64,000 nt of DNA from Litomosoides sigmodontis (taxonomy: Eukaryota > Nematoda > Chromadorea > Rhabditida > Onchocercidae), in the NCBI GenBank assembly GCA_963070105.1, contig OY718808.1, positions 5,619,738 through 5,683,737 on the forward strand, read 5' to 3'. Below are positions 12,708-24,659 of this stretch, piece by piece. The notes under the pieces were generated by a model, which saw only the letters and a program-made list of their open reading frames with translations, did no database searches and had not been told where the DNA came from. Numbering within the stretch: the stretch's first letter is position 1; each line of letters begins with the position of its first letter. The position numbers were made by a program, and so were the translations under genes.

Positions 12708-15611
12708 CTGTAAACTTTTCGGTTCATTTCACCTTATAGAATATAAATAATATTACCACTAAAGTAACAAAAATACATCTTTGACCAATTTTACTGATAA
12801 TGGAACAGTTTATGGGTAGTGCTTCTTTTCAATAATAGAGAAAATTGTGAAAGCGGCAGAATTAATGCAACGTACGAAAGTTATTTCCCAGTCTCCGTCC
12901 GAAAAAAAGGACAAAACAGAAAGCTAAATGATTTAGAAAAAAAATGGAGATGAATAATGACCGTTCCTTCAGTACAGCGACGCACATTTCAGTTCAGTTA
13001 GCAAAACTAGGAAAATGAAATGCTGTTTCTCGGATCTTAAAATGGCATTCACAATGATTAATGAACAGAAATCCTAAACCACAAAAAACTACGCCTGTGC
13101 TGGTAATACTACTACCTTAGCGGGTGCAGATTCTCTCAGTTACTGAAGGCGCAAAACTTTTTAGTTTTACTTCCTTCTCTGCCCTTTGTAGCGGAAAGTT
13201 GAACATTCCTAAACAATAAACGACTCCACTCAAATAGCTTTTTAATATTGCAACTTTGTAGTTACTTGAAGAAATGTATGTTTCGTTCATGTACGATAAA
13301 TTTGTTGTACATATGGAGACTTCTGCATATTCCCTCACTCACCCAACTAGCATTTATTTGTGCCACAATCTCTTATTAAGATCGCTTCACTATTTTGAAT
13401 ATGGTAATTCAAGATTCTTTGCAAAAAATCGATCAGCAAATAAAGGTTATAGCTATTATTACAGAGAACGAAATAAGTTTAAATAAAACCGAAAAATGAC
13501 ATTGAAAATAAAAACTGTCAAATTGATGTTATCGAGTAGATTTTAAAATTGCAACGAATCCATAGGAAAAAGAAAATGAAAGGATTAGCTTGCTGAATTG
13601 CTCAAGTGTTCTCATTCATCCTACAACATTGCATTTTTTTTCATTTAATTATCTCTTCAACATCGACTTTATTCATTTATATTAAGATAGGAAAGTCAGA
13701 TTTTTTTAATTTAATGCTCTAGCTGTAGAACAAACGACGAGTTTTGGATCTTTTTTCTTCAGTGATTAGAAGTTCTGTATTTTATGTAAGATTTATGAGT
13801 ATTAGTAGCACATCCCTATCCTCATCCAATCGTTCACTTCAAATTCAGAAAGCTTGAAATGCATTGAAATGCATCAAAACGAATTGAACGAACAGTCTTA
13901 GAAATCAGGAAACCGCGGGTCACATCAACATGCAGGTCGCTCAGGCAATGCATAATGCTTCTTGACTTTTCAAACCTTTACGTTCAAAGAAGTAAAAAAC
14001 TTTAGTTTTGACGAGGAAAATGAAAAGGACCTTTAGCAATGCGACAACAATTGTTGCTTTTTTGCCAGCATTTATTGCAATTGTGCTGATTGTCGTAGTG
14101 GTTGGCCGATGATTAGAACCATCCATCCCGTCGTCTCCTATGACTGTTCACTACTGCAATTAATGGGTGGCTTACGAGAAGTGTTGAAGTCAAAAACAAC
14201 AACATGCAAAATGAAATAGAATATCTGCGATGCTACCACCTTACTTCACCACCACCACCGATATGATACCACCGTCGTCACGTCACACTGCACTACTACT
14301 ACTGCTAGCCACCAGAGTTTCCAGATACACAAATCAAAAAGATAGAGTAACAATTGCAATTGTGGAGTACGTAGATCTGGAACACACACACACACACACA
14401 ACAGATAAAGACAAACATCCTTCGGTGAGCTTCACAATTTCAGCCAAAATAACACACACAGATATATATATATATATACATATCTGAGGATGAAAGACTG
14501 CACTGCTTTCACTTTCGAAATAGACTAGCAAAGCAGCCGTGCTGCGGATGGAAAGATACGAATAGACATAAGCACATCATCGCATATGTTTCACCACACA
14601 TAGCTACTGCACTTCCTACTACTATTATCTTCTGGCTGTGAGAAGATCGAGGAGCACTTCCAACTTATTACTATCTCCTCCCAAGAATTATCATCTGTAA
14701 ACAATAGCCATCGGTTCACCGGTTAGCAACAGCGCTGCCAACATTTAAAAAGACACACAACATTGTCTTACAGCCTCAAATATGTTTGCAACAAGGATAA
14801 AACGAGGTCTAACAGATTTCAAACGATAAGATCTATATGGGTCTCTTCGTCTTAAAAATTAATTACATACCAGTACCACTCCAATATACAGGGAGATTTT
14901 GCGGTAGTATTTCTTAGTCTATTTCGCTCACATGTTGACGAATTTTAAGTAGCAGATGATTTTTTCTTTATTCCAAATATCTATTAATTAATAATTTGTC
15001 ATGTCGCCCCAAAGCAACGTTGCTTTATAACGAGTCAATTTAAGTGAGTCTCAATCTAAGAGATATAGGACAATCAAGTTGAATACTTGCAGGCTACACA
15101 ACGGAACTCAAAGGCGCTACTCTATTACAGCAATTAGACGATAGAATCAACACTGTTGTAAAGTGTTTGGGAGTGTACAACCTTCAAATTTAAGCTTCCG
15201 AAGATTTCGGGATGCCATTAATGTATTCATTTTAGCTTTAAAAGAAAACTTTAAAAGCACATATAGGTGCTCAGTGACATATGTACATGAGAGTAATGGA
15301 CTCCTGAAGACTTTTAAAGTTTTGTACATAGAATAATCGCAGATAACGTAATGTGGGAAGTCGAACACAACGGTTCTAGCCATCTTCTACATTTGGACCT
15401 TATGGTTTAATTGAATGTTTATGTTTCGAAGCTTTAAGTCTTAAGTCGTTTGAATGCATAAAAAGCGTTACGGTTAAAGTCGTCTTTATTGAGATAAACT
15501 GCAAGATTAACGCATAAAAATCTAATATTCATCAAGCCAGTTAATGAAGGCCAAAAGTTCAACTATCGTCTATATGGAGTGAAAAATACTACAGAACGTG
15601 TAATTTTGCAG
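12708..15611. other. Upstream or intronic region of the Ig/spectrin gene, no certain gene
   Basis: This 2.9 kb stretch separates the first recognised helical exon from the small gene to the right. It holds (AC)n and (AT)n microsatellites near 14381-14478 and a possible short first exon at about 14030-14127 on the minus strand. The start codon of the Ig/spectrin gene must be here or further upstream, but I cannot place it. Other short reading frames look like chance. Confidence 0.5.
14381..14478. repeat. (AC)n and (AT)n microsatellites
   Basis: An (AC)n tract of about 22 bases at 14381-14402 is followed by a short (AC) run near 14451 and an (AT)n tract near 14461-14476. Confidence 0.85.
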
Positions 15612-16621
15612 CTATTTCCTAACACCAATTGGAGTTTCTTCTTTCAGTGGATCGTATTTCGCGAAGTACAGCTCATCCTGAATACGCTGTGCTTGTCCAC
15701 GTCTTTTGTGCAATGACATATGTTCCGGAATTTGATGTATCAGCATGCCTTTCCAAATTTCTGCTGCAAATTAAATTACCAAATGAAAACATTTCGTAAG
15801 GACACAAAACCAAACGTCTTATAGTGCTAAGCACAATACGAAATGTATCAGCCCAGCAAAAGTCTTTTTGTAAACAACCCATTTAAAAAAAAGGAAATTA
15901 AGATTAATTAAAGGAAGAGTGTACTATTTTTGCCTTCTCGAAAAGCGTGCAAAAAGGATAACAGTACAGATTAACTTACGTGGGAACTTGGCTATATATA
16001 GCGGGAGCAATATCGACATGCAAATGACGATATTTCTGTTAAACGGACATAATTTCCACCACCAACGAAAAGGAAACGACCGAAACTACAACAAGCAAAT
16101 TTAAAAGAATGCAAAGTTCTTAGTTTAACCTGATCGACAACATAAAACGCTTTTCATGCATAATGCTCAGCACGTGAAGAGCTATTGTAATTCGAACAAT
16201 TGATGCAAATTTGACTCAAAGGAAAAGAAAGCAGCACACTTATCTATATTTATGAGACATTTTACACACAAAGGTTGTTTTTAGAATTTAGCTCACAGTT
16301 GATTATTACGCAGCTTTGAGAAATTTTTGGTGGTGATATGGATGTTTCAGATATTGAAACACAAATAATTAGTCTATTAACAGATCTTATCTGTATTGCA
16401 GTCTCATCATATTTAGTTTCTAATTTATAGCATCGACAACTCAGTTGTTTGTTCCTACTGATAACAAAACATACTCCTTCAGCAGGTGTACTCGGAATAG
16501 CTGGTTGACGAGGGTGAATGTCAGTTGGAGGAATAGGAGCATTGGGGTTAGCTATAACCTTAGCAAGGCCAACAAATGTTTCACCCCACCACTTCGCTTC
16601 ACGCACCAATTTGTCTAGCAT
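15612..16621 (-). CDS. Small two-exon protein, 93 residues, function not recognised
   Basis: The ATG at 16621 follows a TTGCAG acceptor by two bases, a typical spliced-leader site, which fixes the start. Exon 1 (16492-16621) ends at a GTACAC donor in phase 1. Exon 2 (15612-15763) begins after TTTGCAG and ends with TAG. The protein has a basic and aromatic N-terminus (MLDKLVREAKWWGETF), a proline-rich middle (NPNAPIPPTDIHPRQPAIP), then a histidine- and basic-rich stretch (IWKGMLIHQIPEHMSLHKRR) and the tail ETPIGVRK. There is no transmembrane segment or signal peptide. Size and composition would suit a small mitochondrial or ribosome-associated subunit, but I do not recognise the family. The gene lies head to head with fkb-6. 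The exon 2 acceptor is a tandem CAGCAG, so Thr-Glu or Lys can be encoded at the junction. Confidence 0.65.
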
Positions 16622-17204
16622 ACCTGCAATAAGCAAAAATAGCAAATTCCAATAACATGATTTACTTCACATGCGTTTCGGTAAGAAATATAAAAGTTTC
16701 GGGTTGTACATGTACAGGAATTACGTGAAACGTGGTGAAGGCTACAACCTAAAACGAGAAATATGTCACGAGTGTTATCAGTCCTCCCAAAATTCCTCAC
16801 TTGCCTTCCGCTTCCTCGGAACACTTCCTACCAATCAAGCCTTTCCCGTAATGTCTATCTCTATAAACGACTCCTAACTGCTTGACCGGCCGATCCAACC
16901 ACGAGCCGAAGAACAGATCCCCTCACACAAGACGCTTCTCAACGCTCCCCTCCGAACTGTCGTATGTTTGAGATTTACAGATTCGGCCAGGCAAGTGCGT
17001 CTGCAATCTTCTAGAATGTTCTGTGAATAATCCTATGAAAGGGAATTGCGAGTGTGTGATGTTCGATGTCCGGGCAAGTCGTGTGGTTAGAGTGGTTTTC
17101 TGGGATTGGGGATGGTGTGGTTCCGGATGTGGTTAATAGTGGGTGCGATGGTGGTGTTAGTAATATGGAGTAGCATTTGTTCTCTTCCCACAAGGTCTTT
17201 TCAG
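16622..17204. promoter_or_regulatory. Divergent promoter between the 93-residue gene and fkb-6
   Basis: This gap of about 0.6 kb separates two trans-spliced genes on opposite strands. Part of it (about 16880-17000) is more GC-rich than its surroundings. It contains a heat-shock element at 17008-17022, described separately. The true transcription starts are hidden by trans-splicing. Confidence 0.5.
17008..17022. promoter_or_regulatory. Heat-shock element (three inverted nGAAn units)
   Basis: The sequence reads TTCTAGAATGTTC, that is TTC-nn-GAA-nn-TTC with exact two-base spacing, the minimal HSF-1 trimer site. It lies about 206 bases upstream of the fkb-6 start codon. FKBP52-type cochaperones work with HSP90, so heat-shock control would fit. 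Confidence 0.6.
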
Positions 17205-17227
17205 GTAAAGCTCTACGACGCGTTAGC
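17205..17227 (+). other. Spliced-leader acceptor and 5' UTR of fkb-6
   Basis: TTTTCAG ending at 17204 is followed by a 23-base leader and then the start codon. No upstream coding exon fits this acceptor, so it is read as a trans-splice site. Confidence 0.6.
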
Positions 17228-19764
17228 ATGGCAGAAGTCGATGGGATTGACATCACTCCTGAAAAGGTTGTTTTTAATTTATTAGACTTGAATAACTGAT
17301 GTTTCTAATCCTTCCTTCATTTGCATCACCGGCAGAACACCTGTACTAACGCGTAATTGTTGGTTTCGTGAGCATTTAGATAATATTTCCTTTTAATTTG
17401 TTCATTTAAGTTCCACTTGCATGTGGATGGGAAGGAGTTAATCGCTTTCCGTGCAATTAGGACTATGTATTTATCTATTTATTTTTTCAGGATGGTGGTG
17501 TTTTGAAAAAAATATTAGTGGAAGGAACAGGGGAGCATCACCCATCGAAGGGTGATAGTGTCAATGTGCATTACGTAGGGACCCTTGAAAACGGCGAGCA
17601 ATTTGATTCAAGCCGTGACCGTAGCGAACCATTCAACTTCACATTGGGCAATGGACAGGCAATCTCCTTAATTTTGTAGGAAAAATTAATACCTAGTCAT
17701 CGTGAAAGCTTTCATGTAATTGCTGTCGGATTCGTTGATATCATGAGGAATTATTTCAGGTTATCAAAGGATGGGACCTTGGTGTTGCTACGATGAAAAA
17801 AGGCGAGAAATGCGATCTCATTTGTCGGGCGGACTATGCTTATGGAGAAAACGGTAGCCCGCCAAAGATTCCTGGAGGTGCTACACTTAAATTTGAGGTG
17901 AGACTTATCGCGAGTTCTTGCTGTATGTGATTCACTACATACATAAGAATAAATGTGACCGAAGTTCTATTTCAGGTTGAATTACTAAGCTGGCAAGGGG
18001 AAGACATTTCTCCAGATAGAGACGGCACAATTACCCGATCAATTATTGTGGAGGGTGAAAAATATTCAAGTCCTACAGAAGGTTCAACTGTTAAAGGTTG
18101 GCATTGTCTGTTTATATTTTTCGAGTGACTAAATTCGTTTACTTGTATTTACCAGATTACATTGCTAAGTGGTGCATATTTCCCTCAAAAGGGGCTTTGT
18201 GTCCTATTGACAACTTGAAGGATAGTTGCGGGTGAGATCACTGACAGTGGATGAAGTCGGCATTGTTTCAGTTTGTGCTGTTGGTTCTTATAATGGTCGA
18301 GTATTCTACGATAAGGAAGTCAGCTTCATTTTGGGAGAAGGTTCTGAGGTAACTGTCAACAATCTTTTCTAGTTGAAATTTGCCTATATTTTCTATCAAT
18401 TTATGCAGATGATGATAATAGGCCGAGGATAAGCATTTTATTAATATGCGATGATCATGTCTCTCAAAAGCGATGTACTGATGCTTCTTATTTGCAAATA
18501 AATTGTCAGATTTAACAATTCTGAATACGTATGTATATACAAAATGGGCATCTTCAGGTTGGTTTGCCAGAAGGTGTTGATCGCGCTCTTCGTCGGTTTA
18601 ACAAAGGCGAAAAATCCACAGTTCATCTCAAAGGAAGCCGTTTCACGTTTGGTACTACCCCACCGCCAGAGTATGGTTTACCGCCACATGCTGAAATTGA
18701 CTTCACTTTGTTTCTCAAGGAATATGAGAAGGTGTTTTTTGATATTATGTCTGAAATTGCTGCATGGGCTTATCTTTTTTGCTTTAAATAGCGCGTTTAG
18801 AATTTATTCCTCATTTCTTCTGTATGCAGTTTAGACTACATGAAAAGCGTTGCACATATTTCATCTTCAGATAAAAGCGTCGTGGGAACTGACTGGTGGG
18901 GAAAAGCTTGACGCCGCAGAGGCTGCAAAAGAAAGGGGTACTATGTTTTTCAAACAGGGAAAGATGCGCCTTGCAGCTGCGAAGTATATGCGCGTAATCG
19001 AACTGTTGGAATATGAAAAAACCGTAGACGATGAAGTTAAAAGCAGGCGAGATGCGCTGCTACTTGCGGGTTATCTCAACAGGTTTTTGCGTTCTGATCT
19101 CTTTTACTTTATCGAACTGCTTTTGAGGATATTCAGCTTTTAATTTTTTCTGATTTAGCGCCCTCGTATACGCTAAACAGAATGAAACAGTGGAATGCAT
19201 AAAAAATTGTGACAAAGCGCTTGAAGTGGATCCGAAATGTGTGAAAGCATTATATCGAAAGGCTTTGGTAATTTTTCTGCATAACATCTCACGTTCACGT
19301 AGTTTTACTGCAACTACATCATTTGGAATAGATTAACATAAAACTATGATTTGCACGATACGATTTCAGGCACTCCAAGAGCAAAACGATGTTGATGAAG
19401 CAATTGTTGAGTACAAAAAAGTTTTGCAATACGAACCAGACAATAAGGTTCCCTTTTTGAAACAATAATATCATTTGCGAACTTTCCATTTATCAATGTT
19501 TCATGATAATCCGTAACTTTTAGGCAGCGGCGGCACAGATAGTGGCATGTAAGAAAAAGCTGGCAGAGATTCGTGAGAAGGAGAAAAAGCGATATAAAGG
19601 GATGTTCGAAAAGTTTGCTACCAAAGAAAAGGTTGCTTTTGACTGATTTTTGGGAAATTGTACCTCATACAGTTTTATAGCACAATTTTTTTTAGATTGG
19701 AATGAATGATCAAGAGACAACACCAATGGAAACTGGTAGTCCAAAATCGGAAGTGGTTAACTGA
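17228..19764 (+). CDS. fkb-6: FKBP52-type peptidyl-prolyl isomerase, HSP90 cochaperone
   Basis: Eleven exons join in phase: 17228-17266, 17491-17658, 17760-17897, 17976-18096, 18272-18348, 18558-18731, 18871-19082, 19159-19267, 19370-19447, 19524-19631 and 19696-19764. They give 430 residues, about the length of FKBP4/5 and C. elegans FKB-6. The first FKBP domain (about residues 20-115) keeps [33 protein letters not shown] and [20 protein letters not shown] second, more divergent FKBP domain follows ([19 protein letters not shown] to the [12 protein letters not shown] segment). The last third has TPR helices ([40 protein letters not shown]), which in this family bind the HSP90 C-terminus. The ATG lies 23 bases after a TTTTCAG trans-splice site at 17204. 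The second intron has a GC donor (CAG|GCAATC). The product is expected to be cytosolic. Confidence 0.95.
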
Positions 19765-21615
19765 ATAGTGATGTTATTGGTTTCCACTGTTAAATTTGAT
19801 TTTATTTGCGTTCCTTAAATTTTGAACGTATTTGTTTATTTGTCAAAATTATTGATTATCACTGTTCAGTTCTTTACTCATAAATATCGAATATTCTTGT
19901 TTTGAAACCAATAATAGTTTTCATTACTCTACGATGCATAAAAGAAATTATGTCGATTCTACAGAACTTACGGATAGAACGGAAATATTTTGGGAATACT
20001 GTTAGGTGATTGCGACAGTGGATTGATCTTTACAGATTTTGCAACATATAGCTAGCGTTATTAATGACATCGCACATTGTATTTTGTAAGGGAATCGAAG
20101 ACGGTCGTGAAGTCTGTTATTCGAAATTATTAGGTTTGCGTCCATAATACGTCGACGTGCGCATTCATAGCATTGTTTTTAAGGTAGCCAGGTCTAGCAT
20201 ATTTCAGGCCTGTTTTTGTTATATATAACGGGATATGCCACGTCCTACGATGTTAGACACACATGGATGTGAACACTTCTCAGGTTCGAACGTCCTGCTT
20301 CAATAATACTATACAAGTTTCACTGTAAACCGACATCAGTTGTGTCGCGGAAGTTTCACTGCAACCATGCAACGCGTCTATTATAACTGAACGTCGTTTT
20401 GGGCAATGCTAAAATTAGGAGAAAGCTAGTTCACTTTTAGCTAAATTCGGGAGTGTGAGGTTTTGTTACGGAATGAAATTTGCATTGTTCCCGACCCAGT
20501 AACTGCTGGGTCTTTGAGTGCGTTTCTCAAGTAGCGGATTATTGGGCTATTCTCTGCGACGTAACTATTTTGCTTCTACTTGATGCAAAATATGCTCTGG
20601 AAAGAACTGTCGGATCACTTTCCGTTTTGCCTCATATGGTCGATCTCTTTATTTTATTTCAGGGAAAAAATTTTGAAAATTCCTGCAGTGAAGAGAGAGC
20701 ATCTTCAACTCTCTTTAATATCAGTTACTGGTACTTTTCCTTCATAGCACTTCCTGAAATCCTAGATCCTTTTAAAGATTCAGTTGAAGTGAAAATCCTT
20801 AATAATACCTTCAAACTTTGCAGCTAGGATAGCCCTGCAGTGTGATCTTGGAAAAAAACGTAGTGCGGCAAGGTATTACAATAATATAGAAATTGGTCAG
20901 ATAAACATGAGACCTCTCTTTGCACGACACAGCATTATTTCGCAGGTTTCACAGCATTATTTAAATATGTTAATTAATGGAGGAAATTTTCATCATATCC
21001 CTGAAACAAAATTAATCATACTTTTACCTAAGGTGCCGATTTTCAAAGTATGCATGGAGAAAGCATGGCGAGGTTTTGCAGCAGAGGTGCGGATTCATCA
21101 TCGAGCTGATTCCGTGAACTATCTGAGAATGATACGTTTCAATGTATCTGGAGGTTTGACGAGTTAGATGAGGTGCTACACTTCAGTAGAGTGATAAATT
21201 CTTCTTAAACACTATTCATTACAGATTTATTGCTGATAATTGAGTCGCACTTAGTCGCTGAGTCCAAAAATCATATATATATGTATACACGGAATAATAA
21301 TAACTGAAATTACTCATACATTTTGTAATAAAATTTACGCACAACTAAGCGCTGCTAGACTGGCTATTTCACGGATAAGGACAATTAATCAGTTGGTGCC
21401 GTAGGCTGAGTCCCAATCCACAGTGTTTCTGTATTGGCTTCAGGATATAAATCTGCTGGATGGAGTCCCGTTCATTTCCCTTTTTCAAAATTTTTTGAAA
21501 ATTTTGTGGTTTTTGAGTTCTGATTTTAGTTCCAGAAGGGTGGTAAGTGGATAAGTGTTAGCAGCAAAGAAAATAGCTGCGAAAATCATTTTGAAATATT
21601 TATATATCGCTTAAA
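19765..21615. other. Intergenic region downstream of fkb-6
   Basis: Apart from the 3' UTR of fkb-6 there is no recognisable gene. Open frames of 115 and 86 codons on the plus strand (20480-20827 and 20907-21167) lack domain features or a convincing splice context. No repeat family is evident. Confidence 0.5.
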
Positions 21616-22561
21616 TTACCAACGCGACATTTGTGAGAATAAGAAAACGATATCATTTTTGAAATTTTGAATCGCAGTTGGGCAGGTTAATTGGCTTTTG
21701 GAAGTTTTTCCCATATCATTTTTTTGATGTAGGTTACTGTACAAAATTTCATTCTCGTTCACAGGTGCTAAGTCTAAAAAATTCTTGTAATTTTCAGAAG
21801 AGAACACTGTATTATTCAATGTGTTCATGTTTGTTGACCTAATCAAAAAACTAAATCTACAGAGAGTCTTGTCAGAAAATTTTCGTGAAGGTCATTTCAA
21901 ACTGAAGCATCGTCTTTCCACCTCTGTAAATTACGTCAAGCGATGAAAATATCTGTTTATTAAAGTTGCATGCATCTGAAAAAAGCATAAAGTTTAATGT
22001 GAGGTGATAAACTTATCATCGAAAATATTGCAAAGGAACTTCCCAACAAACCATTATTAATATGAAAATTCTCCATTCAACTCTATACTGCATAACTTCA
22101 AGTTTACGTCGTTGCATTTCCTCTTCTACTACTTTTGGCTCCCTTTTTAAAATCTCTCTTCACTTCAATCCCGGATCCTTTCTGGATATTTCCCTCTCAT
22201 GATTAGATGATGGTGACATTTCGCCTTTAGCATATTCTTCTGCCATGCTATTCTGACTTGCTAGCTCTGCTGAATCTTTCTCTGTTACTGATTTCGGAAA
22301 ATCACAAACTTTCTTCGATAATCTTTCCACCGTTTCCTTAGATGTCGGTGGCAGCTTAAAACTTTTGATTTGCTGCACTATCTTGAAAAGTTGGTAAGAG
22401 ATCATGAAGCCGAATTAATCAAAACCAATTTTTTGTAATTACAATTTTGTCTACCTTACAAATTGTCCACGAAAATCTGCTGCAAACTAACAATGCCTTT
22501 GGTTTTTGCAAGTTTTAATTCACTGTCCGTTTGCGTTTCGTCTAACCGCTCTTCCGCTGTG
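21616..22561 (-). CDS. Unrecognised split gene, hydrophilic protein (partial model)
   Basis: Three candidate exons lie on the minus strand: 22460-22561, 22164-22382 and 21616-21838. The last two are joined by a phase-correct intron: a donor in GGA TTG AA|GTGAAG meets the acceptor GATTAG|G, completing a lysine, and the frame then stops with TAA. The encoded sequence is charged and Ser/Lys/Glu-rich (LPPTSKETVERLSKKV, GEMSPSSNHEREISRKDP) with no transmembrane segment, catalytic motif or known domain. The junction between the first and second exons does not resolve cleanly in phase and no start codon is placed. The coding reading rests on codon content and one good intron, so the call is tentative. 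Confidence 0.4.
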
Positions 22562-24659
22562 CTGCGAAAAATTTTCGAAATTAATAAAAATGAAAATTAA
22601 ATTTTTCATTAGATGTCACCCTACTCCTACAACGATCTGACTGTCTTCCATTGTTTAATTCATGCTCAATTCAACTACTCCATTGCATTATGACATTTCC
22701 ATGAAAACTGACCGTGAATATTGACAGGCACGTGTGGTATTAGATGAAATATGTCATTCAATTTTGGATGTCCTAACGAACGTGGGCCTTCTTTCTGTTC
22801 GGTACACATACCTATCCTCTGCTGTGGAAAGTAATTGAAAATATTTTTTTTGAAAGTGGAATCGTTGTGAAAATGATGTCAAATATAAAAAGTGGAACGT
22901 GCGGTGATTTTGGCCTGCTTTCCCTCTTGCGTTCTTTCTCGTTCGGCATGGATAATGTATTTGCGAGGAACGTATTTCTACGTAACACGTGACGGTTGAG
23001 ACACTCTCGTTTCTGAAGCTCTTCGAGAGGAGCGTACTGAATTGTTTTGCTCGGCTGCAACTTAATAAGTCAATGAATCTCATCATTGGAAAAGGAAGTC
23101 GAAATTGAATATTTGGCAGTTCGAATTTCAGTCAAAACTTATATGAAAAAAGATATCGAAAGTTAAAAATACCTCATTGCACTCTTCAACTCTTAATTAT
23201 TTATATTCAATCTTCAATTATTAAAGATTCATAAGTTACTAGGTTCATCTATATCTTCCTGTAATTATTAAAATTCTTATTATTGCTTGTTGCCAATAAT
23301 ATGTACATTCTCCTAACACACATATCTTTAAATAAAGCCAACCGCCTGTGCAGTCCACTAAGAATGCAAGCCTGAACAACAAGTAAATCAAGTTTGCTTC
23401 AAAAGTGACCTTGTCAGGAAACATGTCGAACAAAGATTTATAGATCTTTTTCGCTGTTTGAATTTGGAACAGTTTTTCAAGCGAATAACTTAAAATGTGT
23501 AAGATTGTGCGAGTGGCGGAAGTTATGAGAAGGTAGGGCTTTGTTGAGTCGTGGCACACAGCCTGCTCATTGTACGTGGTTCTCCGAATTTGCTTCTTCC
23601 GGCTGCTGTAGCAGATGCGTTCTCCGACGAAGTGGCCATCAATTATCTTCGTTAATTGCTTTTCATGAGGTGCGAAAGGAGTGGGGCAGGTAATGTGCGG
23701 TTTTCCGAAACCAATAAAACATGCAAGAAGAAATGCGCTAAACCAGTGCTGGCTTTACCACTCCCTCTCCCACTTCCTCTTTGGATGAGCCGTGTCATCC
23801 GCCTCGCATTTTCGAACTCTGATATCTTCGTTACCGCTTTTGCCACTGCTCTTTCAGTGAAAATATCAAATCACCTAAGAAGATGCAATGTATGAAAGCG
23901 CTAATTTCGAAAGTTAATGAATTTTTAATTTGGAAGGGATCAAATAAGTTTAAGACAAGAATTTATAATCAATGGGATACCTCTCTTTACGGAAAACTCT
24001 TTTGTCGGTTGTTTGCATGGATGAATTCGGTCTACAAGCGTTGAGTTGGGTTCGGCACGAAGTGCCTTATTGTAGGAAAATTAGGTGAGCAGTACGTAAA
24101 CGGATTCCGTGAGGTCAATTCATACAATTATCGTGGATATCACGTGCTTTGCCCTCAGTTGCCTCTATCACTAATAATTCCATCTGTTTTACTGTTACTT
24201 TTTCTTCTGTTACTCCTCAGGAGCAACGACAGCAACTCAAGGGAGGAACGAACCATTTGTATTTCTTCAAACTGACTCTTCAATTCTTCTCTGGATAATG
24301 GGATCCTCTTTCGTCCTGTTCTTTCTCTAATTGATCAACTTGAGAGCTTTCACCGTTAAAGCGAATTTGAATTTTCACCAATTAAATGCAACTGATATCA
24401 GCCCGGTAGAAAGAAATAGAGCAATTTTTCACTCAATGAATTATCCCCAACACTGAGATGTACTCTAATTTGTAATCCGATCTTAATTACTACCATCAAT
24501 TGCACTTAGTGAACTTTGAATTGATAATTGCTGTTCGAAATTGGTAAGGTGATTGAAATTTGCTCATAAATTTTAATTATGAAATTGTTCAATTTGACAA
24601 GAAATGGATTATAAATCTTACTATAGTGAAGGAAAATTGTAACAATGGAATGAATCATA
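22562..24659. other. Intergenic region, no certain gene
   Basis: Two overlapping frames on the minus strand (110 codons at 22754-23086 and 82 codons at 22812-23060) and a 104-codon frame (23245-23559, minus) are open, but have no splice or domain support. Upstream exons of the split gene to the left could be among them. A small island of higher GC lies at about 23570-23830. Confidence 0.45.

Noticed and set aside
17011..17256. 81-codon minus-strand frame over the fkb-6 promoter
   Set aside because: It covers the heat-shock element, the trans-splice site and the first fkb-6 exon on the other strand; Pro/Thr-rich composition reflects the local GC bias.
20280..20297. GGTTCGAAC, a tRNA T-loop-like sequence
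   Set aside because: The five bases on each side do not pair, and no D-stem or anticodon stem is found upstream.
20480..20827. 115-codon plus-strand frame
   Set aside because: No splice context, domain or trans-splice start; an internal TTTCAG does not connect to anything. Treated as chance.
23245..23559. 104-codon minus-strand frame
   Set aside because: Hydrophobic and basic mix without signal peptide or domain; kept only as a mention in the intergenic entry.
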